Source: Symsagittifera roscoffensis (Eukaryota > Xenacoelomorpha > Acoela > Convolutidae). Taken from it: a stretch of DNA of 64,000 nt. The notes below the pieces were generated by a model. That model did not search any database and had not been told where the DNA came from. It saw nothing but the letters and a program-made list of their open reading frames with translations. Numbering within the stretch: the stretch's first letter is position 1; each line of letters opens with the position of its first letter. Shown in pieces: positions 9,976 to 21,200 of the stretch. Where the stretch lies: the NCBI RefSeq assembly GCF_963678635.1, contig NC_087070.1:16493840-16557839 (forward strand), read 5' to 3'. A program made the translations under genes and the position numbers.

Positions 9976-11001
9976 TTGTGCTAAAAATTATGAAGCAAAA
10001 TATTCTTTTTTGTTCGCTTGCAAGGTTTTTAAATGATTTCGTTTTCGATTCCAAGTGTCACTAAACATAGTGAAGACACTTACATAAGTCGAGTTTTTTT
10101 TTCAGGAAAATTCCTAAAATTGGTTCTGGCCTCATTTGATTTTTGTGGTTTGAATTTTAATTTCTTCTTCAGTGCTGTTCAAATTCAGTTGCTAAAAAAA
10201 TGCAAATTATGGAAGAGCAAATGACCAAAAAAACTTTCAAACTTCAAAAATCAATTTGAAGTTCCCAGCTATTAATCTCAGTTTTTAAATTGGGTTAATA
10301 CTATTGAAAAGTGGTTAATCCGAAAAAGATCTAGAAGATAAAAAGCTGTAAGGCCATAGATTTAAATCCGTGAAATTTGATAGTTGAATTTTTCTTAAAA
10401 AAACAATTCAGCCATTTTTTTCGGTTTCTTGCGTTTATTGGCACTTTTCCAGCTATCAAATTTCTAATGCTTATGTTCTATATTTCAGATTAGCTTGTTT
10501 TACTGATGTTTTGCAGATTTTTTTAAGATGCATTTTCCCGAGCCAAATCTTCTTAGCCTACCTTTTAACGTGAGCGGAGTCATTTTTCAATTGCTGGTCG
10601 ACAACTCTGGATATCAAACTAAAACCATATCTGAATATCTCAGGTGCGCTATCCGAGATGTTCTTGTATTGCGAGCCACTTGCCGTACTATGTATAACCG
10701 CGTCGATGATTCTTTTCTGCTTGTACCATTTGGAACTAGCATGTATGGATCCCTGTTGTACAAAATGGAAGTAATACGACAAATGAAATTCAGAAATTGG
10801 AAGTTTTCTAAATTCGTGTTTTTCAAAACAGATAAAAATGATGAGACGCAGCAAAAACTCAAAGATGGGCAACCGAACTCTTATGAAATTTTCGCTGCCC
10901 TGTGTTCTTTTGTGAATCGTAAAGCTATGGTAGTTTGTGTGTCATCTGACAAGCCGATACGTCGCCGTAGTTTAACCGACAATTTCGATTTGCATAAACA
11001 T
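9976..11001 (+). repeat. Tandem duplication (1.04 kb), unit 1
   Basis: This unit is repeated at 11019-12045 with an offset of 1043-1044 bp. Only a handful of differences were seen, such as a T/G in the T-run near 10095, a one-base A indel near 10200 and two substitutions near 10300-10315. It carries a diverged family-A repeat and the 5' third of the F-box-like gene. Confidence 0.92.
10060..10495 (+). repeat. Diverged family A repeat upstream of the F-box-like gene
   Basis: It keeps the family order: gtgaagacacttacataagtc, tttttcaggaaaa, gtaaggccatagat, gaattttt, then tttcttgcgtttattgg and ttttccagctatc. A second copy at 11103-11540 belongs to the tandem duplication. The repeat runs up to the putative 5' end of the gene, so it may supply promoter or UTR sequence. 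Confidence 0.45.
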
Positions 11002-11079
11002 TATGAAGCAATTTCGATTTGTGCTAAAAATTATGAAGCAAAATATTCTTTTTTGTTCGCATGCAAGGTTTTTAAATGA
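10528..11079 (+). pseudogene. Truncated tandem copy of the F-box-like gene
   Basis: Residues 1-158 are identical to the intact gene at 11572. After position 11001 the frame runs through about 16 bp of junction filler and into sequence that normally lies upstream of the gene. This adds 25 unrelated residues before a stop, giving 183 residues. The copy keeps the same promoter-side sequence, so it may still be transcribed. The product would hold the F-box-like part but lack the remaining two thirds. Confidence 0.8.
11002..11018 (+). other. Duplication junction with patchwork filler
   Basis: Between the two units sits about 16-17 bp made of tatgaagca (as found 25 bp downstream) and atttcgattt (as found just upstream). 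Such templated filler is typical of template-switching or microhomology-mediated repair. Confidence 0.55.
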
Positions 11080-12045
11080 TTTCGTTTTCGATTCCAAGTG
11101 TCACTAAACATAGTGAAGACACTTACATAAGTCGAGTTTGTTTTTCAGGAAAATTCCTAAAATTGGTTCTGGCCTCATTTGATTTTTGTGGTTTGAATTT
11201 TAATTTCTTCTTCAGTGCTGTTCAAATTCAGTTGCTAAAAAAAATGCAAATTATGGAAGAGCAAATGACCAAAAAAACTTTCAAACTTCAAAAATCAATT
11301 TGAAGTTCCCAGCTATTAATCTCGGTTTTTAAATTGGGTTAATATTATTGAAAAGTGGTTAATCCGAAAAAGATCTAGAAGATAAAAAGCTGTAAGGCCA
11401 TAGATTTAAATCCGTGAAATTTGATAGTTGAATTTTTCTTAAAAAAACAATTCAGCCATTTTTTTCGGTTTCTTGCGTTTATTGGCACTTTTCCAGCTAT
11501 CAAATTTCTAATGCTTATGTTCTATATTTCAGATTAGCTTGTTTTACTGATGTTTTGCAGATTTTTTTAAGATGCATTTTCCCGAGCCAAATCTTCTTAG
11601 CCTACCTTTTAACGTGAGCGGAGTCATTTTTCAATTGCTGGTCGACAACTCTGGATATCAAACTAAAACCATATCTGAATATCTCAGGTGCGCTATCCGA
11701 GATGTTCTTGTATTGCGAGCCACTTGCCGTACTATGTATAACCGCGTCGATGATTCTTTTCTGCTTGTACCATTTGGAACTAGCATGTATGGATCCCTGT
11801 TGTACAAAATGGAAGTAATACGACAAATGAAATTCAGAAATTGGAAGTTTTCTAAATTCGTGTTTTTCAAAACAGATAAAAATGATGAGACGCAGCAAAA
11901 ACTCAAAGATGGGCAACCGAACTCTTATGAAATTTTCGCTGCCCTGTGTTCTTTTGTGAATCGTAAAGCTATGGTAGTTTGTGTGTCATCTGACAAGCCG
12001 ATACGTCGCCGTAGTTTAACCGACAATTTCGATTTGCATAAACAT
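11019..12045 (+). repeat. Tandem duplication (1.04 kb), unit 2
   Basis: Near-identical to 9976-11001. It continues without a break into the rest of the intact gene, so this copy holds the original 3' arrangement. Confidence 0.92.
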
Positions 12046-13065
12046 GATTCGGATGAATTCAAGCGAGCAGCAATTCTTAAACTTTTCAGCTTGCAGTTCT
12101 TCAATATAGAAATGTCTATAGATTTTCGTCCGATGTCAGCTGAAGGCTCAGGTTTTTCGGATATTATCGCCAATCTGGATTCCTATATGTTTTCTGTGAA
12201 AAGCGTCAAGTTTAATACAGGAGAAATATCTATACCAGATGCTATTCGAAATTCCATACAGAAAGGAAAGGTGACGGAATTTATAGTAACGCCTTTAGAT
12301 TACGAAAATCTGGACGTCCCTGGTGGTTCTTTTGGTTCACTTGTGTCACAGTTCAGTTTCCTTGACATGAAGTATATCACAAAATTTGCGTTGCACAAGG
12401 TTAGTTATTCTGATGAGCCATATAAGCTTTTATGCCAACTTAAAACCATGTTTCCTCATATGCTTATCTTTGAGTTTTTTCTGCTAAAAACCGAAGATAT
12501 GTCTCTTGATGATCGGCTGTATTGTGAGGATTTTTTGCCGGAAAAATGCACGATAGTCAAGTGTAATTTTACTGCTCTCAGGTTATTATACAGCGGTACT
12601 CCTATTAAAGATTTGTACCTTTTCATTGATAAGATTACAGTAAGGAATCATTTGATTGGTAGATCTCTTCCAAACTTATTTACCTTCATCACTTTATTGC
12701 AGAGTGACTTATCTTTGTTGAATTTGGTATTTGAATATTCTTTGTCGCCTTTTTCTTTTCAAGTTTTGGAGAGTTTTCTCCAGACTCAAAAGTGTTTGGA
12801 CGTTGTCAGTGTGCGAGGTCGCCAGCCACAGCGAACCAATTTTTTTCTCTCTTTGCCGTGGCCCGCGGAAGAAAGTGAAGAACTTGCAAGACGTAATGCG
12901 ATGGTTTTGAATCAAACTGGACTTCAGTTGCTTGTTATTGATGAGATAGAAATAAAGTTGACTTCATCTGTTGACGAGAAGATTTTAGATCTTATCAATC
13001 ACTTAGACTTGAATCATGAATGGGAAATCCGAAGAAAAGCACCATACAGTTCTGAGTGTCTTTAA
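11572..13065 (+). CDS. Protein with F-box-like N terminus, 497 aa, function unknown
   Basis: A single-exon frame from the ATG at 11572. Residues about 8-60 (LLSLPFNVSGVIFQLL then DVLVLRATCRTMYNRVDD) have the spacing and hydrophobic pattern of an F-box: LP, an I-F-x-L core, then L-R-x-x-C-R. This would suggest an SCF ubiquitin-ligase substrate receptor. The remaining ~430 residues show no motif I recognise; leucine- and phenylalanine-rich segments spaced 25-30 residues apart could be degenerate repeats. The frame has no disruptions and codon-like composition throughout. AG candidates lie 0 and 11 nt before the ATG. A truncated copy lies 1 kb upstream and an eroded one at 7.1 kb, so this is a locally expanding family. 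The F-box call is inference. Confidence 0.7.
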   Translation: MHFPEPNLLSLPFNVSGVIFQLLVDNSGYQTKTISEYLRCAIRDVLVLRATCRTMYNRVDDSFLLVPFGTSMYGSLLYKMEVIRQMKFRNWKFSKFVFFKTDKNDETQQKLKDGQPNSYEIFAALCSFVNRKAMVVCVSSDKPIRRRSLTDNFDLHKHDSDEFKRAAILKLFSLQFFNIEMSIDFRPMSAEGSGFSDIIANLDSYMFSVKSVKFNTGEISIPDAIRNSIQKGKVTEFIVTPLDYENLDVPGGSFGSLVSQFSFLDMKYITKFALHKVSYSDEPYKLLCQLKTMFPHMLIFEFFLLKTEDMSLDDRLYCEDFLPEKCTIVKCNFTALRLLYSGTPIKDLYLFIDKITVRNHLIGRSLPNLFTFITLLQSDLSLLNLVFEYSLSPFSFQVLESFLQTQKCLDVVSVRGRQPQRTNFFLSLPWPAEESEELARRNAMVLNQTGLQLLVIDEIEIKLTSSVDEKILDLINHLDLNHEWEIRRKAPYSSECL

Positions 13066-15960
13066 AATTCAGATATGCTGTTGATAAACCGTACAATATT
13101 TTTCCAGGCCATCTGACTAATTTTCGCTTAAATAACCAAGTGAACGATCACCTCCTAGAAGTAAAAGGCAAGTTTAAGCTCTGAGGCAAATTGTCATATG
13201 CTGAATTTTGATTGGATGAAACAAATTGCTTTGAACCAAGTGAATAATTGTTTCCTAAATTGATTTAAAGAAGCGATGGTTCTTGTGACCCATCCCATCC
13301 CTGCTTTTTTTCCCAATTGAACTATCATAGAATTTCTCCTCAGATAGTAAGATCCGCTCAAATAGTTTAATGGTTGAAGTTAGATTGTACGGTAGATTTT
13401 CAAAAAATATTCAAATAGATGTTTTTATGAATATTTTTAAAATCTATGCATAAATTTAAGTGCCTCGCGGTAATTATGCTATCGGCGCGAGCTTCTACTT
13501 ACTTGAACTGAATTGAAATACTCAGTGAGAAATAGATGCAGTATTTAAATTATAAGGATCGCGCACGGTCCCTGAGGTACTGAATTATTAAACTGGTACT
13601 GAATTTAATGATCGATGAAGAGTGTTTTTGTTCCGACAACTGAAAGTGGGCAGAAACTTTGTCTTCGGATGTGTTGTAGTCTTTTAAAACTTTTTTCCAC
13701 GCAAAATCAGGTACACAAAAATATCATCGGAAGGGGTTGAGTGATACAGGGTATTGAAGCCCTTTCAGTGGCGATTCGAACGGCAAAAATTTTCCAAGAC
13801 ATTTCTAAGTGCCGGTTTGAAATATTTGATTTTTTAGTCTAATTTCGAGCGAATAAATGATGAAGTGAGCAGGCTCATAATGAAGCGATAATCTTACAGT
13901 TACAACGTGAAAACTTAGTGTTACATATATTTATTAATTTTCGAATTTTCTTATAGAGCATTTTGGGAAGTAAACAATTTCTGAAATAAATTTAAACAAG
14001 TTATCTGCGAAAAAGTGAAAAAAAATTGGATTTTTTCTCGGTTCATTTTTGAAGAAAATAATGTCGAATATACTTAATTTAATATCACTATCGACTATGC
14101 CTTAGTTCGAGGCTTTTGCTCAGACTCTCTTATTAAACCTCGAGCAAGAAAAGGACACAGTTTGAAAAAAGTTCACTGGTCCCAAATAAGAAAATTCATA
14201 TAAGACTTACTTTTTTGTTACTCGTAAAAGAGGCTAAAGAATCGCGCGTGAGAAGTTTTTAAAGCGTTGCGTGTTGAGTAAAAATGAAAGAATTCGTGTG
14301 CCAGGTTAAGATGTTAGATTAGTAAAAGATGGTTCGAATAAATTGTTACTAAATGACAAAGAAAATGCTAATAGTTCGAAGTATAGCGTATATCTCTATC
14401 AAATTGTTTCATAAACTTTCAGTAACATTGATTATAGATATGCCTTAATTGAAAATGAAAATGAATCAATTTATTTTAAAAAATCCATGTTCGCAATTCT
14501 CACCGTCTTATGGAATTGAACTGCTAAACGAAAATAGTAGTCACGTAAACCCATTTTTGCACCCAGAGCATAGCCCATAGAAATCCTCGTATTAATATGA
14601 ACATGTAAAATTTCACGGCCGTGCGATTATTATTTAAGGAGTAGGCATACACAAGCTTCGTTCATTATTTCTTTCTTTTATTATGACTATGTGTAGATTT
14701 GTATTTTGTATATAATATATTAACTGGTATAGCCATTTATGGCCCGGTAGCTGACTTAAATCAAATTACACCTGTGAAGTCAACTTTACCAACTTTTTCT
14801 GGGCGTTAAGAGAAAAAGCGATAATATAATTGCTGTCTGTTGAATATCATTTTTTTGATTGCTTGCAAAAAAGCAATCAGCCATTGCACATGAAGTGAGG
14901 CGTGTGATCTAATCAATCGAAATGTTGTGGTGTGCCTTGATTGAATTTCTACGAAACGATGGTACAAGTGCGTTAAGCAAAATCTGAAGAATACAGGCTG
15001 TAGGAATAAAGGATGATTGGAGTAAGATTATACACAATCTAGATTGATTCCGTGTTTCATAAAGAAAAAGGCGCTACTAATTTTAAGTTCTACATTTATC
15101 TCAATTTCAGTACAAAAAATTACAGTAACATGGATAAGAGGGGTCTTTCATTTGAAATTGAGAATGAATTGAACTTGCCTATAGAAAAGCACGTTTAATT
15201 CTACCCATCTAATGGTAATGAACTGCTGAGGAACTTAATCCCATTTTCACCCCTGTTCTGCATTTTTTGAAGTTTCAAAAGTTACCTACCAAATTTAATG
15301 GTACTAGAAAGCAAGAAGATTTCCTATTAGAGTCCTTAAATTAGGAAATTGAAAAAAGTTAAACAAGCCTTAGTTTATACTAGTGTTGCATTTATGGAGT
15401 GAAAACGCGAAGCTCCTAAACTCAATGCTTACGGAATTATGGCCTTTTTAAAAGTGTTCTTAATTTTCAAAATTTCATTTTTTCAATGTTTTCTAATTAG
15501 GTCCTGTGAAAATTTATTGTTCATGATATTGGAAAACTGAGCAACTAGCTCACTTTTATCGGAAGGATGTAGAAATTGATGTTTTTCTCAATCTAATAGG
15601 GTAAAAGGGGAAAAATTTTGTGCAAAAATTTAAAATTCCAAAGGCAGTCAGCCTCTTTTTTACTTGCAGGACTGATTTAAAAACAGAAAGTTTCAAACAC
15701 ATTGGTTGTTTTTAATTCAAAAAAGCTCACTTTTTCATGTATGATCGTCTATTGATTAGTTTCTACTAATTAATTAGTTTCTATATATGTTTTTTGTTTG
15801 CTCGTCTTTTCAATGTTCATGTTTTGGTTGATGATATAATTTTGATTACTGCCGAAAAATAGTTATACCGGATCGGTTTTTGAATTTGGATAAAAAAGTT
15901 CCAAATCGGGACCCCTGCATTCAAAGTTTATTATAGGTTTGTAGGGCTCACTGTTTTTCC
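13066..15960. other. Noncoding stretch with old repeats
   Basis: No supported gene. Positions 13610-13870 resemble the repeat in CHAF1B intron 2 (31918-31970 and 32815-33000), sharing ttccacgcaaaat.aggtac and attgaagccctttcagt. Blocks near 14400-14590 and 15100-15250 resemble each other (ctttcagtaaca, gaactgct.a, ccattttt.caccc) and look like two diverged copies of an unnamed repeat. Confidence 0.45.
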
Positions 15961-16049
15961 CTTATTACCGTGGCAATTATTTTTGGTTGCAGGCCTTTTT
16001 GACAGCATTATTCTTAGATTTAGTTGATAAAATCTCCGAAAATAGATCA

Positions 16050-17111
16050 GTCATATATATAGTAGTTTGGGTGCTGCTGATTTTGAGGGTACCACTGGGA
16101 ATATTGCTGTGGTGCAACTGGTGGCATATTTTGAAAGTTTGGCTGAGTATTGTTGAAATCAAGTTTATTTTACCAATTATTTCTGTGTCTTCCACCTCGT
16201 TGTTGTCCATACCCGTTATTTTGGTTTGACTGATAGCCACTATACTGACCACTGTGACTGCTATTGTTCCGATTCTGTTCGGAAAGCGGATTAGATTGTT
16301 TCTGCGACTGCTCAGTTATTTGTGATCTCATTTCGCTGAGCTGCTTCTCCATTTGTTCCTGATTTGTGGACAATTTTGTGAGAGCGTTTATAAGATTTTC
16401 TGAGACTTTGTCGTTTACTTCGTTAAATCTGTCTTCCGGGTAATCGTCTTTTCGGCAAATTTCACGAATTGTGATTTGCTTCTTGGTCAGGTTACACAAT
16501 TCCTGAACTGTAGTTGCAGGTGGTTGTTCCCAGCCAGCCTGGGTTGTTGCAGGTGGTTGTTCCCAGCTTTGATCTCAGCCAGCCTGGCATTCCCTTAATG
16601 AACATTCGTGTAGTTTGTTCATTTCGATTGTCATGTACAGCATCTATTCTTTCTTGCCTTTGAGCAGTTTCTCGGTGGAATCGTGCTGCTTCGGCTGCTG
16701 CAGGTGCTCCAATAATTGCGGGATCAATTGGGGTGACAGCTGGCAAATCTGGTGTCGGATACGCTCGCTGCGCTTTCTTTGTCAAGTTCACGAGAAAATT
16801 CTCGGGAGTATCGGTTTTCGGGTTGAATCGCAGTTGTTCTAGCTTCAAAACATGGACTTCTTGAAGCTGAGGATTGCAAAAGTGATCCCGAGAGCTATGA
16901 GACTCGCGGAAACGTTCGCTCGAGTTGCAGGTCCTAGTGTCTGATAGAATCTCAGCGCATTATCTCGTAGATGTAGCTGCAAGAAATTCGCTTGTTGCTC
17001 GTTTGGTATCGCTGCTACTCCGATGTAGACTTGAAAAAGTTGCTCGAATTCTGAAAAGTCTCCTTTTTCCGCTCCTCCGTAGGGTTCGACCGAAACTTGC
17101 GCGTGTGCCAT
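16050..17111 (-). pseudogene. Decayed retrotransposon gag gene
   Basis: Reading on minus from the ATG at 17111, frames run GDFSEFEQLFQVYI and QANFLQLHLRDNALRFYQTLG. After a frameshift near 16895 they continue LKLEQLRFNPKTDTPENFL and KKAQRAYPTPD, then an E/Q-rich coiled segment (16170-16499) and a Q/N/P-rich tail. This order resembles LTR-element Gag capsid domains (Ty3-like most likely). Lesions: the frameshift, an internal duplication of a ~22-bp unit at 16507-16560 that disturbs the frame, and an in-frame TAA just after RHRNNW, beyond which the same frame reads on to about 16050. No protease, RT or zinc knuckle is visible, so it is a fragment. Confidence 0.65.
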
Positions 17112-18190
17112 CGTCTTACAGTTGAATGAATATCAAGATGATACAGTTGATGATAAGACACAGCACTTATTCAATTTAGGGGAAACACTCGAGAGTTTGC
17201 AATTTAAATGAGCGTTTAAAAAAAAGGGCCAGCGGTATCACTGATCAGGTTTTATTGCTGCAATTATATGGTTGTGCTAAAGGTTCCGCTACTTCACTTC
17301 TATGGTGAGGAAATTTAATGACAACTATATCAATTTACTGCAGGTTTAAGTTTTGAGTTTGTTTTAACTAACTGTTTTTGTTGATTGTTGAAAAACCTGT
17401 AGATCTGCTTTCTTTGTCTGCCTTCTCAGTAGCTCAGCTGCCCTGCCTTCTGACTGGAAGATAAAGTAGAGATGTTGTAGGTCACAATCCACATCTTTCT
17501 GTAGATTGAAGAAACTGTCAGCTCAGAGATGTTGAGAAGTCGTGATTGTCTTCTTTTCCTCCCTGTCTGTCTCAGTTGATCGCCGAATGTTGCTCTGCTA
17601 CCCACATCTACGCGTTGCTGGGTGAAACGGTTGTTGTTGCCCTGTTCTGCTTCAGCAAAATGCGGTTGTCACCGTCTGCTCGTGTGTTGTAGTCTTCAAT
17701 TGCCGATGACTTTTGGTGAATCCAGAAGTAGAATCTTCCGCGACAGTCACCATGTAATATAGTGTCCCTTCGGATGGCTGTGGACAGCTATATCGTCGTT
17801 TATTTTAATTATTACGAGCTGTTCGAATAGTAATTAGCGCTACTGGCTATCAAGTGTTATTGTTTTTTATTTATAATTTATATGTCTCGAGCGGTTAAGA
17901 CTTATCTTGCTTTTAAGGACGCAGGATTCGGTTCTTAACTTCTGGAATATCACTAGTCGATCAGCGCAAGATAGAGCATGATATAAAATTTAATTCTGTT
18001 CAAGTCTACCCAATTGATTAGTAGCTCGGTCTAAATCTCTCTCTAATGATTGGTATCAATTACCATCAATATTTACATAGTTAAAAAAATATAAATGTAT
18101 AAACTTCATCTCATTAACAAGGTTAATTATGTAATTTATTATAGCATAAGAATGCATGACATCATGCAGTGATGTCACAGTTACCTTTTT
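17112..18190. other. Noncoding; possible leader/LTR of the gag element
   Basis: Positions 17400-17800 are richer in GC and have the base texture of element DNA, so this may be leader or LTR sequence belonging to the minus-strand gag. I could not define LTR ends, a primer-binding site or a repeat pair. Nothing else is recognisable before the nucleotidase start. Confidence 0.3.
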
Positions 18191-18192
18191 AG
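18191..18192 (+). promoter_or_regulatory. Candidate splice acceptor 9 nt before the nucleotidase ATG
   Basis: The run acctttttag ends nine bases before the ATG at 18202. It could be a trans-splice acceptor or the end of a 5' UTR intron. Confidence 0.35.
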
Positions 18193-18201
18193 ATCTTGTT
18201 T

Positions 18202-21200
18202 ATGGCATCACTAATGAAAGGTGGCAGCAGAAGTGACAAGTCGAAAATAGTCCTCGTTGATATGGATGGAGTCATAGTCGATTACGAACTGGGTTACGAA
18301 AGAGCTGTATCAGCATTGTTTCCAGGTATTCTTTCATCCCGATTTGAAAGAGAAGAACGATTGTTTTTGTGAGCTCCCACACAAATTTAAATTATCGATT
18401 TGCAATTTTTGAACGATTTTCTTAACTTCGTCGAAGATAGCGAGGGCTGTGTTTAAGTTCTAACAAGTTTTTCATGTTATCTATTTTTTTTATTCTATAG
18501 TGCTGATTACCCTTGCGACCATAGGCTTTTTTCCGTATACAACTCTGTCCACAGAATTCGCACGTGTTTTACTGCAGACGTAATTGCAGTATGTTCATGT
18601 TAGGTATATACCTTGTGTATGTACCTTGTGTACCTGTCATGGGTTCATTTAAAATTATTTTTTGTGTCAAAAAATTCGGTAGTTTTTCGGAACTTGAGTG
18701 TCTGCTAATTTTCCGAATGATTACTTTTTGTTGGTTTTTATAAGAATGGTTGAAGTCTTACAAAATTTTTTGGGTAAATCTAAGTCACTTTCCCAGACTA
18801 TCGTAATAAAAGTAAAACTTCAAAAAAAATTTGAAATGTTCGAAATTTTATTTGTTTTCAGTTTGCTCAATAACTTTGGTTTCAAATTTTTATGTTTTTG
18901 TTTGTTCATTCAGCTGTTTTTATCGTTTTTTTTTGGTTTTCACTTTTCTGTTCAGAATATTCAGACTATTTTCAAAAGTTATGTTCAGAATATTGTTCAG
19001 ATCACATTTGTTGTGTTTCTAATCTGATGTGTCTAGGCTTCTGAAAAATTGAGTAACATTGTTCGGTATTTATGTCTTTCATTTACTCAATTTAAAAGTA
19101 TATCAGAGTTAGTGGTTTTTGGCTCTTTCATTAATGCAGCTAACCAATGCTTTGATTGCGTGTCTTTGGAATACTTCGTTGAATAGCGGGCAAGTTTTAA
19201 AAGTAAGTCGGAGGTACGCCGATTTTCTTGCTTACGTAATTTCTCCACAAATTTTGTAATCTGATTTTTTGACTTTTAATTTTTGCTTCGCAAGTGGTGC
19301 GAAGATCTGATTCGCCTGTGCTTACCGTATCCAGACATAACGAGAATAATTTGAAACTTCAAAGGAGTTTTTTTTTCAAATTGGGGTGAGATTAAACAAA
19401 AGTGATGAGAACAAAAGTTGCTTTGATATTAATTAGAATTATTCTGATGCAATTTATTTTGCGAATGAAATAAAAATTTTACCCTAATAATGCATCGTTT
19501 TGTTTTTCTTTAGTTCATCAAGAATTACGTTGAACTGCGATTTCTGCTGTGCGTAACCCAAATTTAATCCAATAAATTCATGAGCATGTTTACTTTTAAA
19601 TGAAAAAAAAGTCGATCAATTGCATACAAGTTATACACAAAAAAGTTGCAAAAGGAAAGCGTAGCGAATCATCGCAAAAAACTTACACGAAGCACAGCGG
19701 AACGTTCGTTGTGGGTTTTCTTAGACAAGCTAGAAACTAAGGTTAACTCAATCGTTTCGCAAGACCTAAGATCACTAAACAGTAACTTTCAAGAATTGGA
19801 AGCTTTTTTTTAAAAGTTAGCCTATAGCTATTGCACCAACTGAGATATGGTGTGAGAAAGAAACAAATGTGAAGTTTTTCTATTGCAAACTACCATGAAC
19901 TGGTTATTGCAAAGAAAAAACTTCCTGGTGACGGAGTAGGAATATACGTCGAAAATTCCATAAATTACTGAATTTTAACTCAAACAAACCATCTCAACGT
20001 CCAAATATTGACCATGTAATTAGAAATATTTGATAGTTAACCTTCAATTTCAACCGTTCACCGGTTGCCTAATTTTGGTATTGAAGAGACACAATATTTT
20101 TGCAGGAGCATATGATAAAGCTATTTGCTCAAAATCAGATGTAAGCCTTTATTATGCGATAATTTGAACATCAATTTTTCAGAAACAACCATTTTAATGG
20201 AAAATTTGTGAGCACACTATTCGGACAAGGTAGATTTGAAGTTAACAAATTTAGCCAAAATCCATACCACATGGACAAATACCTGGATTGATTTGTACTT
20301 CACGGTTTTTGATGGGTTGTGTGAAACAAAAATTACTGCCCTATCAGACCATCATTGTTTCGTTCTAAACAAAATAATTGAGTTTCAATGAAAGTAAAAG
20401 GAAAAAAATCCCATATGTTAAGAAATTTCAAGCATTCTGACGAAAACAAAATTCAATTAGATATAAAATTTTAATATACAGAGGCTTACTTTGAATCAGA
20501 TCTCGATCACCGCAAGTTTTACTTGATGAATCGTTGGAAATTTTTTGAATTTCACTCGAACTCCCTTAACGGAGTAGTACGATTGAAACAGCGAAATTAA
20601 AAAGTGGAAAGGAGGAACTGAAAGATTAAGTTATAAGGTACAATTTTGTCAAAAGTGGTCTTTCAACATTGTACCTGGAAAACGAAGGCGAACAGATTTG
20701 TGCAGATAGACAGATATTCTTCAGTCAGAAAACACTGATAGAAAGAATTTCAAAATATCAAACAATGTTTTTAGAACAAAATACAATATCAAAAAGTAAT
20801 TCAAAAGCACTAATTTCCCAAACGAAAGATCTCTGTGGCGCAATTGTAAAAAGTGAAGTAGAAACAACCAAATTAATACTTAGATTTTTTCGTGGAAGTT
20901 GGAAAACACTTAAGCATTGAACCAGTTATACACTTAAGTGTTTTGATCTTTGGGCTTGCCAATAAAAAGGCTGAGGAAAAGTTGAGTACCCTCAAAATGG
21001 GATGCTAAGGTCACTTTTCTCCAGAAAGAGGACGGATACTTTGCGATTTTCAAAAAAATTAAGACAATATCTACACATGGAAAGAATTGCATGTTTATGA
21101 TTTGATAAAATTTTTTGTTGAAGTTTTGAACAAGCAGCATTCATTTATTCGATTGCAAAATTACAGTTGAACTGGAAGAATTGTTGTATGGATTTTTAAA

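Noticed and set aside
18698-19027. 109-codon Phe/Leu-rich frame that could be mistaken for a membrane protein
   Set aside because: It comes from T-runs in an intron, lacks a plausible gene structure and its hydrophobicity is explained by base composition.
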